Assembly: GCA_036560445.1 (NCBI GenBank)
Contig: DATBRG010000005.1
Span: 37,004 to 101,003 of the forward strand
Length of the DNA: 64,000 nucleotides
From: DATBRG01 sp036560445
Lineage (GTDB): Bacteria > Pseudomonadota > Gammaproteobacteria > Burkholderiales > Methylophilaceae
Reading direction: 5' to 3'
Both the position numbers and the translations under genes were made by a program. The notes beneath the pieces were generated by a model, which was not told the origin of the DNA, ran no database searches, and was given only the letters and a program-made list of their open reading frames with translations. Shown in pieces: positions 8,527 through 18,378 of this stretch; the stretch's first letter is position 1, and each line of letters begins with the position of its first letter.

Positions 8527-9864
8527 ATGAGTCGCGAAGGTAATCTGGAAGCACCTACCCGTCACCCAATAGACTGGAAAAACCCTGACTTTTACAATCA
8601 AGAAAAATGCGAAGCTGAGCTGGAACGAATTTTCGACATCTGTCATGGCTGCCGCCGTTGTGTCAGTCTCTGTAATGCATTCCCTACCCTGTTTGATCTA
8701 GTTGATGCCAGCCCGACTTTAGAAGTAGATGGCGTTGATAAAAAAGATTTTATGAGCGTAGTCGACCAATGCTACCTGTGCGACCTTTGCTACATGACCA
8801 AGTGTCCCTACACCCCGCCGCATGAGTGGAATCTAGATTTCCCGCATACGATGCTACGCGCCAAAGCTATCAAATTTAAAAAAGGGGAAGTCAGTTTTTC
8901 TGAAAAGCTACTGGCCTCTACCGACATGCATGGCCAATTTGCAGGTATTCCTGTTGTGGTCCAAATGGTAAATGCTGTCAACAAAACCAAAGTCGCTCGT
9001 GCTGTGATGGAAAGTGTTCTGGATGTCGACAAGGATGCATGGATGCCTTCTTTCGCTAGCAAGAAATTTCGTTCTTCTGCAGAAAAAAGTTCAAGTCATC
9101 CCGTCACGGATGGGGCAAAAACGCCGGGCAAAGTCGCAATCTACTCTACCTGTTACGTCAATTACAATGAACCCGGTATCGGTCACGACCTGCTCAAGAT
9201 ACTTGAGCATAACGAGATACCTTATGTACTGGTAGAAAAGGAAAAGTGTTGCGGCATGCCTAAGCTGGAGCTGGGTGATCTTGAAAGTGTGAATGCCAGT
9301 AAGGAAGCTAACATCCCAGTATTGGCCAGATATGCCAAGGAAGGCTACGCTATCCTGTCAGCCATACCTTCTTGCACCCTGATGTTCAAGCAGGAAATTC
9401 CCCTACTCTACCCTGATGAAGCAGATGTCAAAGCAGTACAAGAAGCGATGTGGGATCCTTTCGAATACCTGATTGCTCGCAAAAAAGATGGCCTGCTCAA
9501 GACCGACTTCAAAAAGCCGCTAGGCAAGGTCAGCTATCACATCCCTTGCCATGGTCGGGTGCAAAATATCGGCAGAAAAACTGAAGAGTTTCTGAAGCTT
9601 GTTCCTGAAACCACACTGAATACTGTGGAACGTTGTTCGGGCCATGCCGGTACATATGGTGTAAAGAAGGCCCACCACAAAACTGCCATGAAGTTAGGCA
9701 AGCCCGTATTCAAGGCTATGGCGAAGGATCAGCCTGATTACATCAGTTCAGACTGCCAACTGGCTGGACACCATATTGAACAGGGTATGCAGGAAAACGA
9801 TTTGCCAGCATCCAAACTGGCACACCCGCTTACACTGGCCCGTACGGCCTACGGAATAGATTAA
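8527..9864 (+). CDS. Two-[4Fe-4S] CCG-domain iron-sulfur protein (HdrD/GlpC-like)
   Basis: Soluble 445-residue electron-transfer protein related to the Fe-S subunits of heterodisulfide reductase and GlpC. Cysteines C39, C42, C45, C49 (CHGCRRCVSLC) and C82, C85, C88, C93 (CYLCDLCYMTKCP) form two ferredoxin-like cluster motifs. The second has four instead of three residues before the last Cys. Two CCG-type domains follow. The first has C209, C241-C242-G and C283. The second has C341, then C370 followed by SG in place of CG, and C410, so its cluster or site may differ. There is no membrane segment. GAGG at 8518-8521 precedes the ATG. Rubrerythrin upstream and DUF3501 downstream form a recurring proteobacterial triplet. 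The reaction is unknown; electron delivery to rubrerythrin is a reasonable inference. Confidence 0.88.
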   Translation: MSREGNLEAPTRHPIDWKNPDFYNQEKCEAELERIFDICHGCRRCVSLCNAFPTLFDLVDASPTLEVDGVDKKDFMSVVDQCYLCDLCYMTKCPYTPPHEWNLDFPHTMLRAKAIKFKKGEVSFSEKLLASTDMHGQFAGIPVVVQMVNAVNKTKVARAVMESVLDVDKDAWMPSFASKKFRSSAEKSSSHPVTDGAKTPGKVAIYSTCYVNYNEPGIGHDLLKILEHNEIPYVLVEKEKCCGMPKLELGDLESVNASKEANIPVLARYAKEGYAILSAIPSCTLMFKQEIPLLYPDEADVKAVQEAMWDPFEYLIARKKDGLLKTDFKKPLGKVSYHIPCHGRVQNIGRKTEEFLKLVPETTLNTVERCSGHAGTYGVKKAHHKTAMKLGKPVFKAMAKDQPDYISSDCQLAGHHIEQGMQENDLPASKLAHPLTLARTAYGID

Positions 9865-9880
9865 GAAAGAAGGATGCACA

Positions 9881-10459
9881 ATGAGTATTACCAGAGAAAA
9901 CCTGATGACGCTGGAGGCGTATTCCAAATACCGTAAAGCCAACAAGGCTGGCATTATCACCCACCGTCGTTTGCGTTCAGTCAGGCTGGGGGAGCATATC
10001 AATATGCTGTTTGAAAGCGAGTTGACCATACGCTATCAGATCCAGGAAATGCTGCGTATAGAAAAAATATTTGAAGAAGAGGAAATACAGGCTGAAATAG
10101 ACGTCTACACACCACTGGTACCAGATGGCGACAACTGGAAAGCTACCATGTTGATTGAGTACAGCGATGAGCAGGAACGTAAGCGCGCCTTAGCCAGCAT
10201 GATAGGCATCGAAGACAAGATGTATATTGAGGCTGAAGGCCAGAAGCGTATCTACGCGATTGCTGATGAAGACCTTGACCGCGAGAACGAGGAGAAAACA
10301 TCTGCGGTGCATTTCGTGCGTTTCCAGTTCCCTGCAGCTATCATCAATGCCATCAAGGGTGGCGCGATTGTCAAGCTAGGCTGCGAGCACAAGAGCTATA
10401 CCATGAGTACAGCCATCCCCCAGGAAACGTTAGCTGCGCTGATAGAAGACCTCAAGTAA
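9881..10459 (+). CDS. DUF3501 family protein
   Basis: 192-residue soluble protein of the DUF3501 family, which recurs next to rubrerythrin and CCG Fe-S proteins. It starts MSITRENLMTLEAYSKYR. The central part (about 35-75) is strongly charged and helical (IQEMLRIEKIFEEEEIQAEID) and the C-terminal half is mixed. I see no cysteine motif that would bind a cluster; the single Cys is in KLGCEHK. It begins 17 bp after the Fe-S gene and ends just before a strong terminator, so it closes the operon. No biochemical function is established to my knowledge. Confidence 0.85.
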   Translation: MSITRENLMTLEAYSKYRKANKAGIITHRRLRSVRLGEHINMLFESELTIRYQIQEMLRIEKIFEEEEIQAEIDVYTPLVPDGDNWKATMLIEYSDEQERKRALASMIGIEDKMYIEAEGQKRIYAIADEDLDRENEEKTSAVHFVRFQFPAAIINAIKGGAIVKLGCEHKSYTMSTAIPQETLAALIEDLK

Positions 10460-10463
10460 CACT

Positions 10464-10498
10464 ACCGAATAAAACGGGCCCTCTCCGTTTTATTCGGT
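10464..10498. terminator. Bidirectional terminator hairpin
   Basis: ACCGAATAAAACGG (10464-10477) and CCGTTTTATTCGGT (10485-10498) make a perfect 14-bp stem with a 7-nt loop. It lies between the convergent DUF3501 gene (plus) and the small membrane-protein gene (minus). The A/T runs inside the stem give weak U-rich character both ways. Confidence 0.75.
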
Positions 10499-10507
10499 GC
10501 GTCGGCA

Positions 10508-10729
10508 TTATTTGCCACGGCCACCGATTGCTATCACGATGACACCGGCAGCTATGGCCACTATGCCCAAGATATTAGGGATAGGTACATTCTTCTCAGT
10601 TTCTGCCGTAGCTTTCAACGAACCTATCTGCAACACTGTTTCTTCCGATGTATAGCTAAAGTTCTTATAAATCAGTGCTGCTGCGCCCAGCACAATCAGC
10701 GTCACACCTATCACAATGGATGATTTCAT
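10508..10729 (-). CDS. Small two-TM membrane protein
   Basis: 73 residues with two hydrophobic segments, about 4-21 (IVIGVTLIVLGAAALIY) and 51-68 (ILGIVAIAAGVIVIAIG). They flank a short polar region containing SYTSEETVLQIGSLKATAE. I do not recognise a named function. Similar small proteins occur in many proteobacteria, often as accessory or stress proteins. It lies 29 bp downstream of the coiled-coil gene on the same strand and probably shares its transcript. It ends facing the terminator shared with the rubrerythrin set. Confidence 0.75.
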   Translation of the reverse strand: MKSSIVIGVTLIVLGAAALIYKNFSYTSEETVLQIGSLKATAETEKNVPIPNILGIVAIAAGVIVIAIGGRGK

Positions 10730-10758
10730 CTAAGCTCCCTGTTAAACGGCTGGCTGGT

Positions 10759-11049
10759 TTAATCGCCAAATTTCTTGCGGGCTTCTGCAACAGCATGCTT
10801 GATAGCATCCAAAGCTTCATCACTGCCCTTTTTCAGCTCCTGCCAGGCATCACCAGCAGATACACGAATCTCGGCGAGCTTGACTCTGGCTTCATCACGT
10901 TTGACCCTGAGAGTTATCAGCTGACTCTCATATTGAATGCGCAAATCAGCATCGGCCTTACGAGCTTTGGCTTCTATCTGGTCAATATCAGCGCTCCACT
11001 CATCAAGCTGGGCTTTCAATTTATCAATGTAAGCATCTTTCAAACTCAT
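10759..11049 (-). CDS. Small coiled-coil protein, Sll1863-like stress protein
   Basis: 96 residues, almost entirely charged and helical, with heptad-like spacing through residues 5-90 (IDKLKAQLDEWSADIDQIEA and AWQELKKGSDEALDAIKHAV). There is no signal peptide or membrane segment. This composition matches the small family annotated after cyanobacterial Sll1863 as a stress-response protein. The assignment rests on pattern, so it is moderate. The AGGAG before the ATG is good. It is followed by the two-TM protein gene on the same strand. Confidence 0.7.
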   Translation of the reverse strand: MSLKDAYIDKLKAQLDEWSADIDQIEAKARKADADLRIQYESQLITLRVKRDEARVKLAEIRVSAGDAWQELKKGSDEALDAIKHAVAEARKKFGD

Positions 11050-11148
11050 AGCTAAACTCCTTTTTACTATTGGTTTGGGTAACCTTTACTCACTGGTTTT
11101 AGGCTACCTTATCTTTGTGACAGGCCATCACACTTAAAGTGCCCGGCT

Positions 11149-12315
11149 TTATGCCAGTATTGTCAGATCAGCCTTGAGATCATCAATATGTTCCAAGCCT
11201 ACAGCAATACGCACCAACCCATCGCTGATGCCCGCAATGGCGCGTGCTTCAGCGCTCACACGGCTATGCGTCGTGGTTGCCGGATGCGTGATAGTGCTCT
11301 TGGCATCTCCAAGATTAGCAGTAATAGAGATCATGCGTGTGGCATCAATCAGGCGCCATGCAGCATCCTTGCCACCCTTCACTTCGAACGAAACGATAGC
11401 CCCACCACTCTTTTGCTGCTTCATGGCCAATGCATGCTGTGGATGCGATTCGAGACCTGGATAATATACCCGCACTACACCAGATTGTTGTTCGAGCCAT
11501 TGCGCTAATTCCAATGCGTTACGCGCATGCGCCTCCATACGCACATGTAAAGTCTCCAAGCCTTTAAGGAATACCCAGGCATTAAACGCGCTCATGGTAG
11601 GGCCAGCGGTGCGCAGAAAGCCATAAACTGGCTCCAGTACGTCTTTCTTGCCCAACACGGCACCACCTAAGCAACGGCCCTGGCCATCGATATACTTGGT
11701 TGCAGAGTGAATAATGATATCCGCTCCCAACTCCAGTGGCTTTTGCAATGCAGGGGTGCAGAAGCAGTTATCCACTGCCAGCAAGGCACCTGCTTTATGA
11801 GCAATCTTGGCCAACAATCCAATATCGCACACCTCAGTAAGCGGGTTGGATGGGGTCTCTACGAATAGTAACTTGGTATTGGGACGCACTGCAGCCTCCC
11901 ATTCACCTGGGTCCGTCAGTGAGACGAAGGTCGTCTGTAGCCCCCAGCGTTGCAGGATGTTGCTGAACAATTGCACTGACGTGCCGAAAATACTGCGCGA
12001 GGCAATCACATGATCGCCAGCCGAGCATAAGCCCATGACACAAGCCAGTATTGCCGACATACCTGAAGATGTAGCGACGCAGAACTCGGCCCCTTCCAGG
12101 GCCGCTAGCTTGTTCTGGAACATGGTCACAGTCGGGTTGGTAAAACGGGAGTAGATATTGCCTGGCTCCTGCCCGCCAAAACGTGCCGCTGCTTGTGCCG
12201 CATTTTCAAATACAAAGCTTGATGTAAGGAACATCGCCTCGGAGTTCTCACCAAACTGGGTGTGCTCGCTGCCTGCCCGCACCCCAAGAGTCTCTGGCTG
12301 CCATTGATTTTTCAT
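11149..12315 (-). CDS. metZ: O-succinylhomoserine sulfhydrylase
   Basis: Cys/Met-metabolism PLP enzyme of 388 residues that makes homocysteine directly from O-succinylhomoserine and sulfide. The PLP lysine is K207 in IIHSATKYIDGQGR. The N-terminal SRFTNPTVTMFQNKLAALEGAE and the ATSSGMSAI loop are typical. The C-terminal half holds SFEVKGG and SLGDAKSTITHPATTTH-like motifs; here NLGDAKSTITHPATTTHS. The purF-metZ order is common in beta- and gammaproteobacteria and favours MetZ over cystathionine gamma-synthase. An intrinsic terminator (12366-12402) separates it from purF, so it probably has its own promoter. I saw no methionine riboswitch in the leader. Confidence 0.93.
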   Translation of the reverse strand: MKNQWQPETLGVRAGSEHTQFGENSEAMFLTSSFVFENAAQAAARFGGQEPGNIYSRFTNPTVTMFQNKLAALEGAEFCVATSSGMSAILACVMGLCSAGDHVIASRSIFGTSVQLFSNILQRWGLQTTFVSLTDPGEWEAAVRPNTKLLFVETPSNPLTEVCDIGLLAKIAHKAGALLAVDNCFCTPALQKPLELGADIIIHSATKYIDGQGRCLGGAVLGKKDVLEPVYGFLRTAGPTMSAFNAWVFLKGLETLHVRMEAHARNALELAQWLEQQSGVVRVYYPGLESHPQHALAMKQQKSGGAIVSFEVKGGKDAAWRLIDATRMISITANLGDAKSTITHPATTTHSRVSAEARAIAGISDGLVRIAVGLEHIDDLKADLTILA

Positions 12316-12365
12316 AGTATTAATACCTTTCCGACCAAGCTATTCGTTCTCAAAAATGTTTGGGC

Positions 12366-12402
12366 GTAAAAAAACCCGTCCTAGCAATGCTAAAACGGGT
12401 TG
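12366..12402 (-). terminator. Intrinsic terminator after purF
   Basis: On the minus strand AACCCGT and ACGGGTT pair around an inner TAGCATTGCTA hairpin, followed by a run of Ts. It lies between the purF stop (12521) and the metZ start (12315). Confidence 0.8.
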
Positions 12403-12520
12403 TTTTACTCGCTTTAGCTGAATTTATTATGCGCCCGCAAGCTGAGTTATCACCGTTGTCGGCAAGCTCAAATCAGCGCAAATCAGATGGTAGCCCTTGA
12501 AGGCCCATCAGGTCAAGGCT

Positions 12521-14062
12521 TTAGGCCGCTTCCTCTTCGTGCTCCTTGGTAGTTACCAGGTTAAGGTCCATCTGTGTGATGGAATTGGCCGGCTTCTTCT
12601 GCTTGGTACCATCACCACGAGCAGCCTCAATATTGGCCAGATAAGCATCATCAACATCACCGGTCACATAATTGCCGTCAAAACAGGAGCAATCGAAGAA
12701 TTCAATATTTGGATTACTCAAGCGTACATCTTTGACCAGCGCATCCAAGTCCTGATAAATCAAAGCATCGGCGCCAATTTCTGCACATATTTCTTCATCA
12801 GTACGGCCTGTGGCAAGCAATTCGTCACGGCTAGGCATATCAATTCCATAAACGTTGGGAAATCGAACCGGTGGTGCTGCAGAAGCAAAATAAACCTTAT
12901 TAGCACCGGCATCCCTGGCCATCTGTACGATTTGCTGGGAGGTGGTGCCACGGACAATGGAGTCATCTACCAGCAGTACATTTTTCCCCTTGAACTCCAT
13001 GCCGATAGGGTTGAGTTTCTGGCGCACAGATTTCTTTCGTAAAGCTTGGCCGGGCATAATAAAAGTACGGCCGATATAACGATTCTTGATGAAGCCTTCA
13101 CGATAAGTCAGGTTAAGCGCATTAGCTAACTGCAAGGCGCTTGGACGACTGGTATCAGGGATAGGAATGACCACATCAATTTGAAGATGCTTCCATTCGC
13201 GATGAATTTTTTCGGCTAGGCTCTCGCCCATGTGCAGACGTGTTTGATATACCGATATACCATCAATTACTGAATCAGGGCGTGCCAAGTAAACATACTC
13301 GAAAATACACGGATTCAACTTAGGATTTTCAGCACATTGGCGCGAGAAGAAATTACCATCCATATCGATGAAAATGGCTTCACCGGGATCAACGTCACGC
13401 AGCAAGGTATAGCCCAACACATCCAGCGCAACGCTTTCAGAAGCGACAATGTATTCAACTCCCTCTTCACCCTCACGCTTACCAATTACCAGTGGTCGAA
13501 TCCCGTTGGGATCGCGGAAAGCCAGCAGGCCGAAATTGGCCACCATAGCCACCACGGCATAGGCACCTCGGCAACGTTTATGAACCCCAGCAACAGCCTC
13601 AAATATCATGTCCGCATTCAGCACGGCACTATGAGCAGTATGCTCAATCTCATGTGCCAGGACGTTAAGCAGGACTTCAGAATCGGAGCTGGTATTGATA
13701 TGGCGCAGATCCTGGCGGAACATCTCCTGCTTGAGTTGGGCGGAATTGGTAAGATTGCCGTTATGCCCAAGGACGATGCCGAAAGGTGAATTCACATAGA
13801 AAGGCTGGGCTTCGGCAGCTGAGGATGAACCTGCTGTTGGATAGCGTACGTGTGCGATACCAGCATTGCCTTGCAGGCTACGCATATGGCGAGTCTGGAA
13901 TACATCTTGTACCAAGCCATTATTCTTGTGCATGTAGAAGGTGTTGCCATCACAGGTAACAATACCCGCAGCATCCTGACCTCGATGCTGTAAAACCAGC
14001 AGCCCATCGTACAGCAATTGATTCACTGGACTCTTGCTGACTACGCCAATAATTCCGCACAT
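12521..14062 (-). CDS. purF: Amidophosphoribosyltransferase
   Basis: First committed step of purine synthesis, making phosphoribosylamine from PRPP and glutamine. 513 residues. It begins MCGIIGVV, so removal of Met exposes the catalytic N-terminal Cys of the Ntn glutaminase. RYPTAG and the glutaminase loop GHNGNLTN follow. The phosphoribosyltransferase domain carries the PRPP motif [14 protein letters not shown] near residue 370. The C-terminal tail is longer and charged ([16 protein letters not shown]). It is the last gene of trpF-trpB-trpA-accD-folC-SPOR-cvpA-purF, with a terminator downstream. Feedback by AMP/GMP is known for the family. Confidence 0.97.
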   Translation of the reverse strand: MCGIIGVVSKSPVNQLLYDGLLVLQHRGQDAAGIVTCDGNTFYMHKNNGLVQDVFQTRHMRSLQGNAGIAHVRYPTAGSSSAAEAQPFYVNSPFGIVLGHNGNLTNSAQLKQEMFRQDLRHINTSSDSEVLLNVLAHEIEHTAHSAVLNADMIFEAVAGVHKRCRGAYAVVAMVANFGLLAFRDPNGIRPLVIGKREGEEGVEYIVASESVALDVLGYTLLRDVDPGEAIFIDMDGNFFSRQCAENPKLNPCIFEYVYLARPDSVIDGISVYQTRLHMGESLAEKIHREWKHLQIDVVIPIPDTSRPSALQLANALNLTYREGFIKNRYIGRTFIMPGQALRKKSVRQKLNPIGMEFKGKNVLLVDDSIVRGTTSQQIVQMARDAGANKVYFASAAPPVRFPNVYGIDMPSRDELLATGRTDEEICAEIGADALIYQDLDALVKDVRLSNPNIEFFDCSCFDGNYVTGDVDDAYLANIEAARGDGTKQKKPANSITQMDLNLVTTKEHEEEAA

Positions 14063-14121
14063 GAAGTTAGCGCCCTAAAAACTAGAAACCGGATGACTAA
14101 ATTGCATTCAGTTGATTCAAT

Positions 14122-14613
14122 TTAGTCGTATTTAACGTGTTTGGCAATGTCGTTTGGAAACCATGGCAATACACTGACCACCATCGCTTCCAGTGGCGCG
14201 CTGAACATTGCGTTGCGCCAACGCCCATCCTTGGGCAGGCCGGTCAATCCAGCCAGCATGACCAATACACCAATAATCACTATGCCTCGGGCTAAGCCAA
14301 AGAATGCACCAAGAAATCGATCTACCCAGCTTAAACCAAGATTCTTGAATATCTGTGCTAGCGCGATAGCCAGCAAGCTGGATACCAGCAACGTAGCTAA
14401 AAACAAAATCAGAAAAGCCGCCAGCAAACGCAGTGATTCACTTGGAATCTCCTGCGGGAGCAGAGGCGCCAGCTCAAGGGTATAAAGCTTGGCAACAAAA
14501 AATGCCGCAACCCAGCTTGCCAATGACAAAATCTCGCGTACAAACCCGCGCATCATGCTAAGCAAAATCGATAGTCCTACTATCGCAAGAACAGCGTAAT
14601 CAAAACTCGTCAT
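14122..14613 (-). CDS. cvpA: CvpA family inner-membrane protein
   Basis: 163 residues with four hydrophobic segments (about 5-22, 27-47, 63-86, 100-122), typical of CvpA. The family is linked to colicin V production and purine gene expression; its molecular role is not settled. The conserved start FDYAVLAIVGLSILLSMMRG and SWVDRFLGAFFGLARG are family features. It lies between the SPOR gene and purF, the classical location. Confidence 0.92.
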   Translation of the reverse strand: MTSFDYAVLAIVGLSILLSMMRGFVREILSLASWVAAFFVAKLYTLELAPLLPQEIPSESLRLLAAFLILFLATLLVSSLLAIALAQIFKNLGLSWVDRFLGAFFGLARGIVIIGVLVMLAGLTGLPKDGRWRNAMFSAPLEAMVVSVLPWFPNDIAKHVKYD

Positions 14614-14639
14614 AGCTAAGTACTTGAGTTCCTGTTCGT

Positions 14640-15350
14640 CTACTTATTCGTCACTATCATGCCCGACAGGCCAGACTCTTTAATTTTTGCCAAAGCACTT
14701 TCAGCGTCAGCTCTGGTATCAAAAGGCCCTGCACGCAAACGTATCTTCTCGCCCTTCGCTGTACTCAATTTTTCCGTATATGACTTATAACCCTGGGTTT
14801 CCAGCTTTTGCTGTAGTTGTTTGACATTGGCAACATCGGAAAAAACCCCTATTTGCACAGCTAATCCATTGCCCTTAGCAGTATTGGGTTCGGTAACCTT
14901 TTTTTCAAGTACTGGCTTATGAACCGCTTCATTCTGTACTGGTTCAGAGCTTGAGCTTTCTGCCGGGGTCAGCGCTTTCTCTACCGGCTTAGGAGCGGGG
15001 GCTGATGCATCAGCAACTGGAGCCGCGGGGAGTTCAGTGGATTTACTGTTTTCTGCTTTTGGTTCAGGCTGCTGTTCGGGCTTGACCACGTCTGCTGGCG
15101 GAGTTTCGGTAGGTTTGTTGTCTGGGGTGACAGGAACAATCTTGGATGTGAATTCAGTGCCGTCCTGGCTAGGAATACTAATTGAAATTTCTTGCTGCGG
15201 GTTTTTTGCAGCACGGTCATCTAACACCATGGGCAATACAGTTACCATCAAAAGAACCAGTGCAATAGCGCCCACCAAGCGTCGGCGAGCACGTTTCTTG
15301 AATTGGATTTCCTGTTCATTCATCTGAACTGACGATCTTTCCTGTGCCAT
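14640..15350 (-). CDS. SPOR domain membrane protein (DedD-like)
   Basis: 236 residues: a short cytoplasmic N-terminus, one TM segment at about 25-43 (LVGAIALVLLMVTVLPMVL), a long Pro/Ala/Glu-rich periplasmic linker (about 70-155), and a C-terminal SPOR domain from GLAVQIGVFSDVANV to SGLSGMIVTNK. SPOR domains bind denuded peptidoglycan at the septum, so a role in cell division like DedD is likely. It is located between folC and cvpA, as dedD is in many proteobacteria. Met10 is an alternative start. Confidence 0.9.
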   Translation of the reverse strand: MAQERSSVQMNEQEIQFKKRARRRLVGAIALVLLMVTVLPMVLDDRAAKNPQQEISISIPSQDGTEFTSKIVPVTPDNKPTETPPADVVKPEQQPEPKAENSKSTELPAAPVADASAPAPKPVEKALTPAESSSSEPVQNEAVHKPVLEKKVTEPNTAKGNGLAVQIGVFSDVANVKQLQQKLETQGYKSYTEKLSTAKGEKIRLRAGPFDTRADAESALAKIKESGLSGMIVTNK

Positions 15351-15372
15351 CTAAAGGGTCCTAGTCATTAGG

Positions 15373-16683
15373 TTAAGTCGCCTGTAAAACACGCATAATG
15401 TCGGCTACAGTGAAGAACGAACCGAATACGACAATTCTATCATTTTCACCCGCATCAATACAGGCTTGGGCAAAAGCCGAAGTCACATTTGGATATTTAT
15501 GCAACTGATTATCAGGAACTTGGTGATGAATCAGCTCAACAAGTTGGTCGGCGCTCGCGCCTCGCGGATGCTCAATGCCTGCGACATACCAGATGTCGAT
15601 TTCCTCCTGCAAAGCATTAATCACCCCAGTAATATCTTTGTCCGAAAGCATGGCGAAAACAGCGAAGGTACGACCTTTGCATGGCTGTTGCTTCAAGTTC
15701 TCAGCCAACGCATCGGATGCGTGTGGATTATGTGCAACATCCAGGATTACCTGTGGGTTTTGCCGACATACTTGAAAACGCCCCGCCAAACTCACGTTAT
15801 GCAAACCAGCCGCTATTTGATCTGTGCTTATTGGCAATCTGGCTTGTAGAACTCTTACCGCTGTTACAACACAAGCAGCGTTATATAGTTGAAATGCGCC
15901 TCTAAGCGCAGGAATAGGCAATTGGGCGATTTTTGTATCCCCCGCAACATACGCCCAAGTACCATCAGTAGCTGTCGTAAAACTGAAATCCTGTTGAATT
16001 TGGCTTAAATCCGCCCCCGTTTCCGCCGCATGGCGCAATAGGCTGGCTGGTGGATCAGGGTCTCCACAAATAGCAGCAATGCCCTGACGAAAGATACCGG
16101 CTTTCTCGTAGCCTATGCTTTCTCGACTACTGCCAAGAAAATCCATGTGGTCGAGATCTATGCTGGTAACAATTGTACAATCCGGGTCAAATATATTAAC
16201 CGCATCCAACCGGCCTCCCAAGCCAACTTCCAGTATCGCCAGATCAAGCCCAGCCTGCATAAAATGGCACATGGCTGCCAGCGTACCGAATTCAAAATAG
16301 GTCAGCAGCGTAGATTGTCTTGCGGTTTCAACGGCAGCAAACGCACTACATAGCTCATTGTCACTGATTTCCTGACAAGAAATCCTGACACGCTCGTTGT
16401 AGCGTAATAGGTGAGGAGATGAGTAACTGCCAACTCGATAGCCAGCCTCGTGATAAATACGCTCCAGCATGGCACATGTGGAGCCCTTGCCATTGGTGCC
16501 CGCTACAGTGATTAAAGGGAATGTTGGGTAAAGATTGAGTCGCTGCCTGACTTCGTCAACCCTATCCAGCCCCATGGCAATGGATTTTGGATGCAGTGCT
16601 TCAATATAAGTAAGCCAACCCGGCAGATCAGCAGGCAAGCCCAAAGGAACGGTCACTGAGGAAAAACGTGCGAAATTAGGCAA
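15373..16683 (-). CDS. folC: Dihydrofolate synthase / folylpolyglutamate synthase
   Basis: Mur-ligase-like enzyme that adds glutamate to dihydropteroate and to folates. About 436 residues. The ATP loop is [15 protein letters not shown] near residue 60, and the metal/substrate part includes [12 protein letters not shown] and [18 protein letters not shown]. The ligase C-terminal domain starts near LDVAHNPHA. The frame starts at a TTG (16681-16683) overlapping the accD stop; a GTG at 16656 is another choice, and homologous proteins start near [14 protein letters not shown]. The start is therefore uncertain within about 15 residues. The gene is translationally close to accD. Confidence 0.93.
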   Translation of the reverse strand: MPNFARFSSVTVPLGLPADLPGWLTYIEALHPKSIAMGLDRVDEVRQRLNLYPTFPLITVAGTNGKGSTCAMLERIYHEAGYRVGSYSSPHLLRYNERVRISCQEISDNELCSAFAAVETARQSTLLTYFEFGTLAAMCHFMQAGLDLAILEVGLGGRLDAVNIFDPDCTIVTSIDLDHMDFLGSSRESIGYEKAGIFRQGIAAICGDPDPPASLLRHAAETGADLSQIQQDFSFTTATDGTWAYVAGDTKIAQLPIPALRGAFQLYNAACVVTAVRVLQARLPISTDQIAAGLHNVSLAGRFQVCRQNPQVILDVAHNPHASDALAENLKQQPCKGRTFAVFAMLSDKDITGVINALQEEIDIWYVAGIEHPRGASADQLVELIHHQVPDNQLHKYPNVTSAFAQACIDAGENDRIVVFGSFFTVADIMRVLQAT

Positions 16684-17542
16684 TGGCCGGTAGACGCATC
16701 AGGCTGCTAAGCAAGGTAGCAATTTTATCCCGCATCTCGCGTCTATCCACAATCATATCAATAGCCCCATGCTCCAGCAGGAACTCTGCACGCTGAAAAC
16801 CATCTGGCAAGGTTTCACGGACGGTCTGTTCTATCACCCGCGGCCCGGCAAAACCTATCAGGGCTTGCGGTTCAGCAATAATAATATCGCCAAGCATGGC
16901 AAAACTAGCCGATACACCACCCATAGTCGGATCCGTCAATACAGAGATGTATGGCAAGCCAGCATTGCTCAATGCGCTAAGAGCGGCACTAGTCTTAGCC
17001 ATCTGCATAAGTGAGAACAAACCTTCCTGCATGCGCGCACCACCACTGGCGGAGATACAGATAAACGGCATTTTTTGCTCGATACTGGTCAGTACACCGC
17101 GGACAAAACGCTCTCCAACTACAGAACCCATAGAGCCGCCCATGAACTTAAACTCAAAAGAAGCAACAACAGCCGGCACAGCCTTAATGCTGCCTTGCAT
17201 CACAATTAGCGCATCCGTCTCACCAACTTCCGATTGACTAGCCTTGAGGCGATCCGCATAGCGCTTACTGTCTTTGAATTTGAGTGGATCGATTGGTTGT
17301 ACTTCGGCACCAATCTCAAACCTGCCCTCAGCGTCCAGAAGCAAATCCAAACGTGCTCTGGCTGATATGCGGTTATGGTATGCACATTTCGGGCAGACTT
17401 CTGCGTTGCTTTCCAGATCAGTACGGTACAGTACTGACTCACATGACGGGCATTTACTCCACAGCCCTTCGGGTACGTTTTTCTTGCTAGTGCCTGAAGG
17501 CCGATTGATCTTCGGCGGTAATAGTTTTTGTAACCAGCTCAT
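16676..17542 (-). CDS. accD: Acetyl-CoA carboxylase carboxyltransferase subunit beta
   Basis: Beta subunit of the carboxyltransferase that transfers CO2 from carboxybiotin to acetyl-CoA, the first step of fatty-acid synthesis. 288 residues. An N-terminal zinc ribbon has C31, C34, C50 and C53 (KCPSC and CPKC). The crotonase-fold body contains [11 protein letters not shown] and [13 protein letters not shown]. It lies in the conserved trpA-accD-folC order and overlaps the annotated folC start by 8 bp. Confidence 0.97.
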   Translation of the reverse strand: MSWLQKLLPPKINRPSGTSKKNVPEGLWSKCPSCESVLYRTDLESNAEVCPKCAYHNRISARARLDLLLDAEGRFEIGAEVQPIDPLKFKDSKRYADRLKASQSEVGETDALIVMQGSIKAVPAVVASFEFKFMGGSMGSVVGERFVRGVLTSIEQKMPFICISASGGARMQEGLFSLMQMAKTSAALSALSNAGLPYISVLTDPTMGGVSASFAMLGDIIIAEPQALIGFAGPRVIEQTVRETLPDGFQRAEFLLEHGAIDMIVDRREMRDKIATLLSSLMRLPAIA

Positions 17543-17551
17543 GATAATTCC

Positions 17552-18352
17552 TTAGTTTGAATCAATTGCTGTCCGTAATTCATGCATCAGCTTTGCTATA
17601 TTAGCCGCCACATTCTGCTCCGTCGATTGCTCAATCTCCTGCACCATTCGGCTTCCAACCACCACCGCGTCCGATATGGCGGCCACAGCCTTGGCTGTAG
17701 CTGCGTCACGTACGCCAAAACCCACACCTATAGGCAAACTGGTTTTCTCACGAATCGCAGCAACACGATTTGCCACTTCGACAATATCAAGGTTCTGCGC
17801 ACCAGTCACGCCTTTGAGTGAAACGTAATAAACAAAACCGCTGGCCTGGTTAACTATGGTAGTAACGCGCGACTGCTCAGTTGTTGGCGATAGTAAAAAT
17901 ATAGGGTCTATACCTCGACTACGCAACAACTCCACAAACTCACCACATTCTTCAGGTGGGTAATCCACAGTCAATATACCATCAACACCAGCCGCTTTCG
18001 CCCGGTCAGAAAAACGCTCCGCTCCCATGGCTTCTACTGGGTTGGCATAGCCCATCAGCACGATTGGTGTAGCGCTATCCTGCTGGCGAAATTCCTTGAC
18101 CATCTCCAGCACATTGCCTAGACCCACGTGATGCACCAAGGCACGTTCACTTGCGCGCTGGATTACTGGACCATCTGCCATAGGATCAGAAAAAGGTACG
18201 CCAAGCTCAATCATATCGGCGCCATTTTTAACCAACGTGTGCATCAGGCCAACTGTATGCTTAGGATGAGGGTCGCCCGCCGTGATATATGGGATAAGCG
18301 CTTTTTTGCCTTGCTGCTTCAAGGCAGCAAAGGTGGATTGAATTCGAGACAT
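17552..18352 (-). CDS. trpA: Tryptophan synthase alpha subunit
   Basis: Cleaves indole-3-glycerol phosphate to indole, which is channelled to TrpB. 266 residues. The catalytic acids are E49 ([14 protein letters not shown]) and D60, the same numbers as in E. coli. The phosphate-binding GVGFGV and SDAVVVGS are near the C-terminus. It is 26 bp downstream of trpB and 9 bp upstream of accD. Confidence 0.97.
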   Translation of the reverse strand: MSRIQSTFAALKQQGKKALIPYITAGDPHPKHTVGLMHTLVKNGADMIELGVPFSDPMADGPVIQRASERALVHHVGLGNVLEMVKEFRQQDSATPIVLMGYANPVEAMGAERFSDRAKAAGVDGILTVDYPPEECGEFVELLRSRGIDPIFLLSPTTEQSRVTTIVNQASGFVYYVSLKGVTGAQNLDIVEVANRVAAIREKTSLPIGVGFGVRDAATAKAVAAISDAVVVGSRMVQEIEQSTEQNVAANIAKLMHELRTAIDSN

Positions 18353-18378
18353 GGATTAATACACTATTTTAGAATAGG

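Noticed and set aside
12316..12365. Methionine-type riboswitch before metZ
   Set aside because: The gap is about 50 nt after the purF terminator. That is too short for known SAM or SAH riboswitches, and no conserved core was seen.
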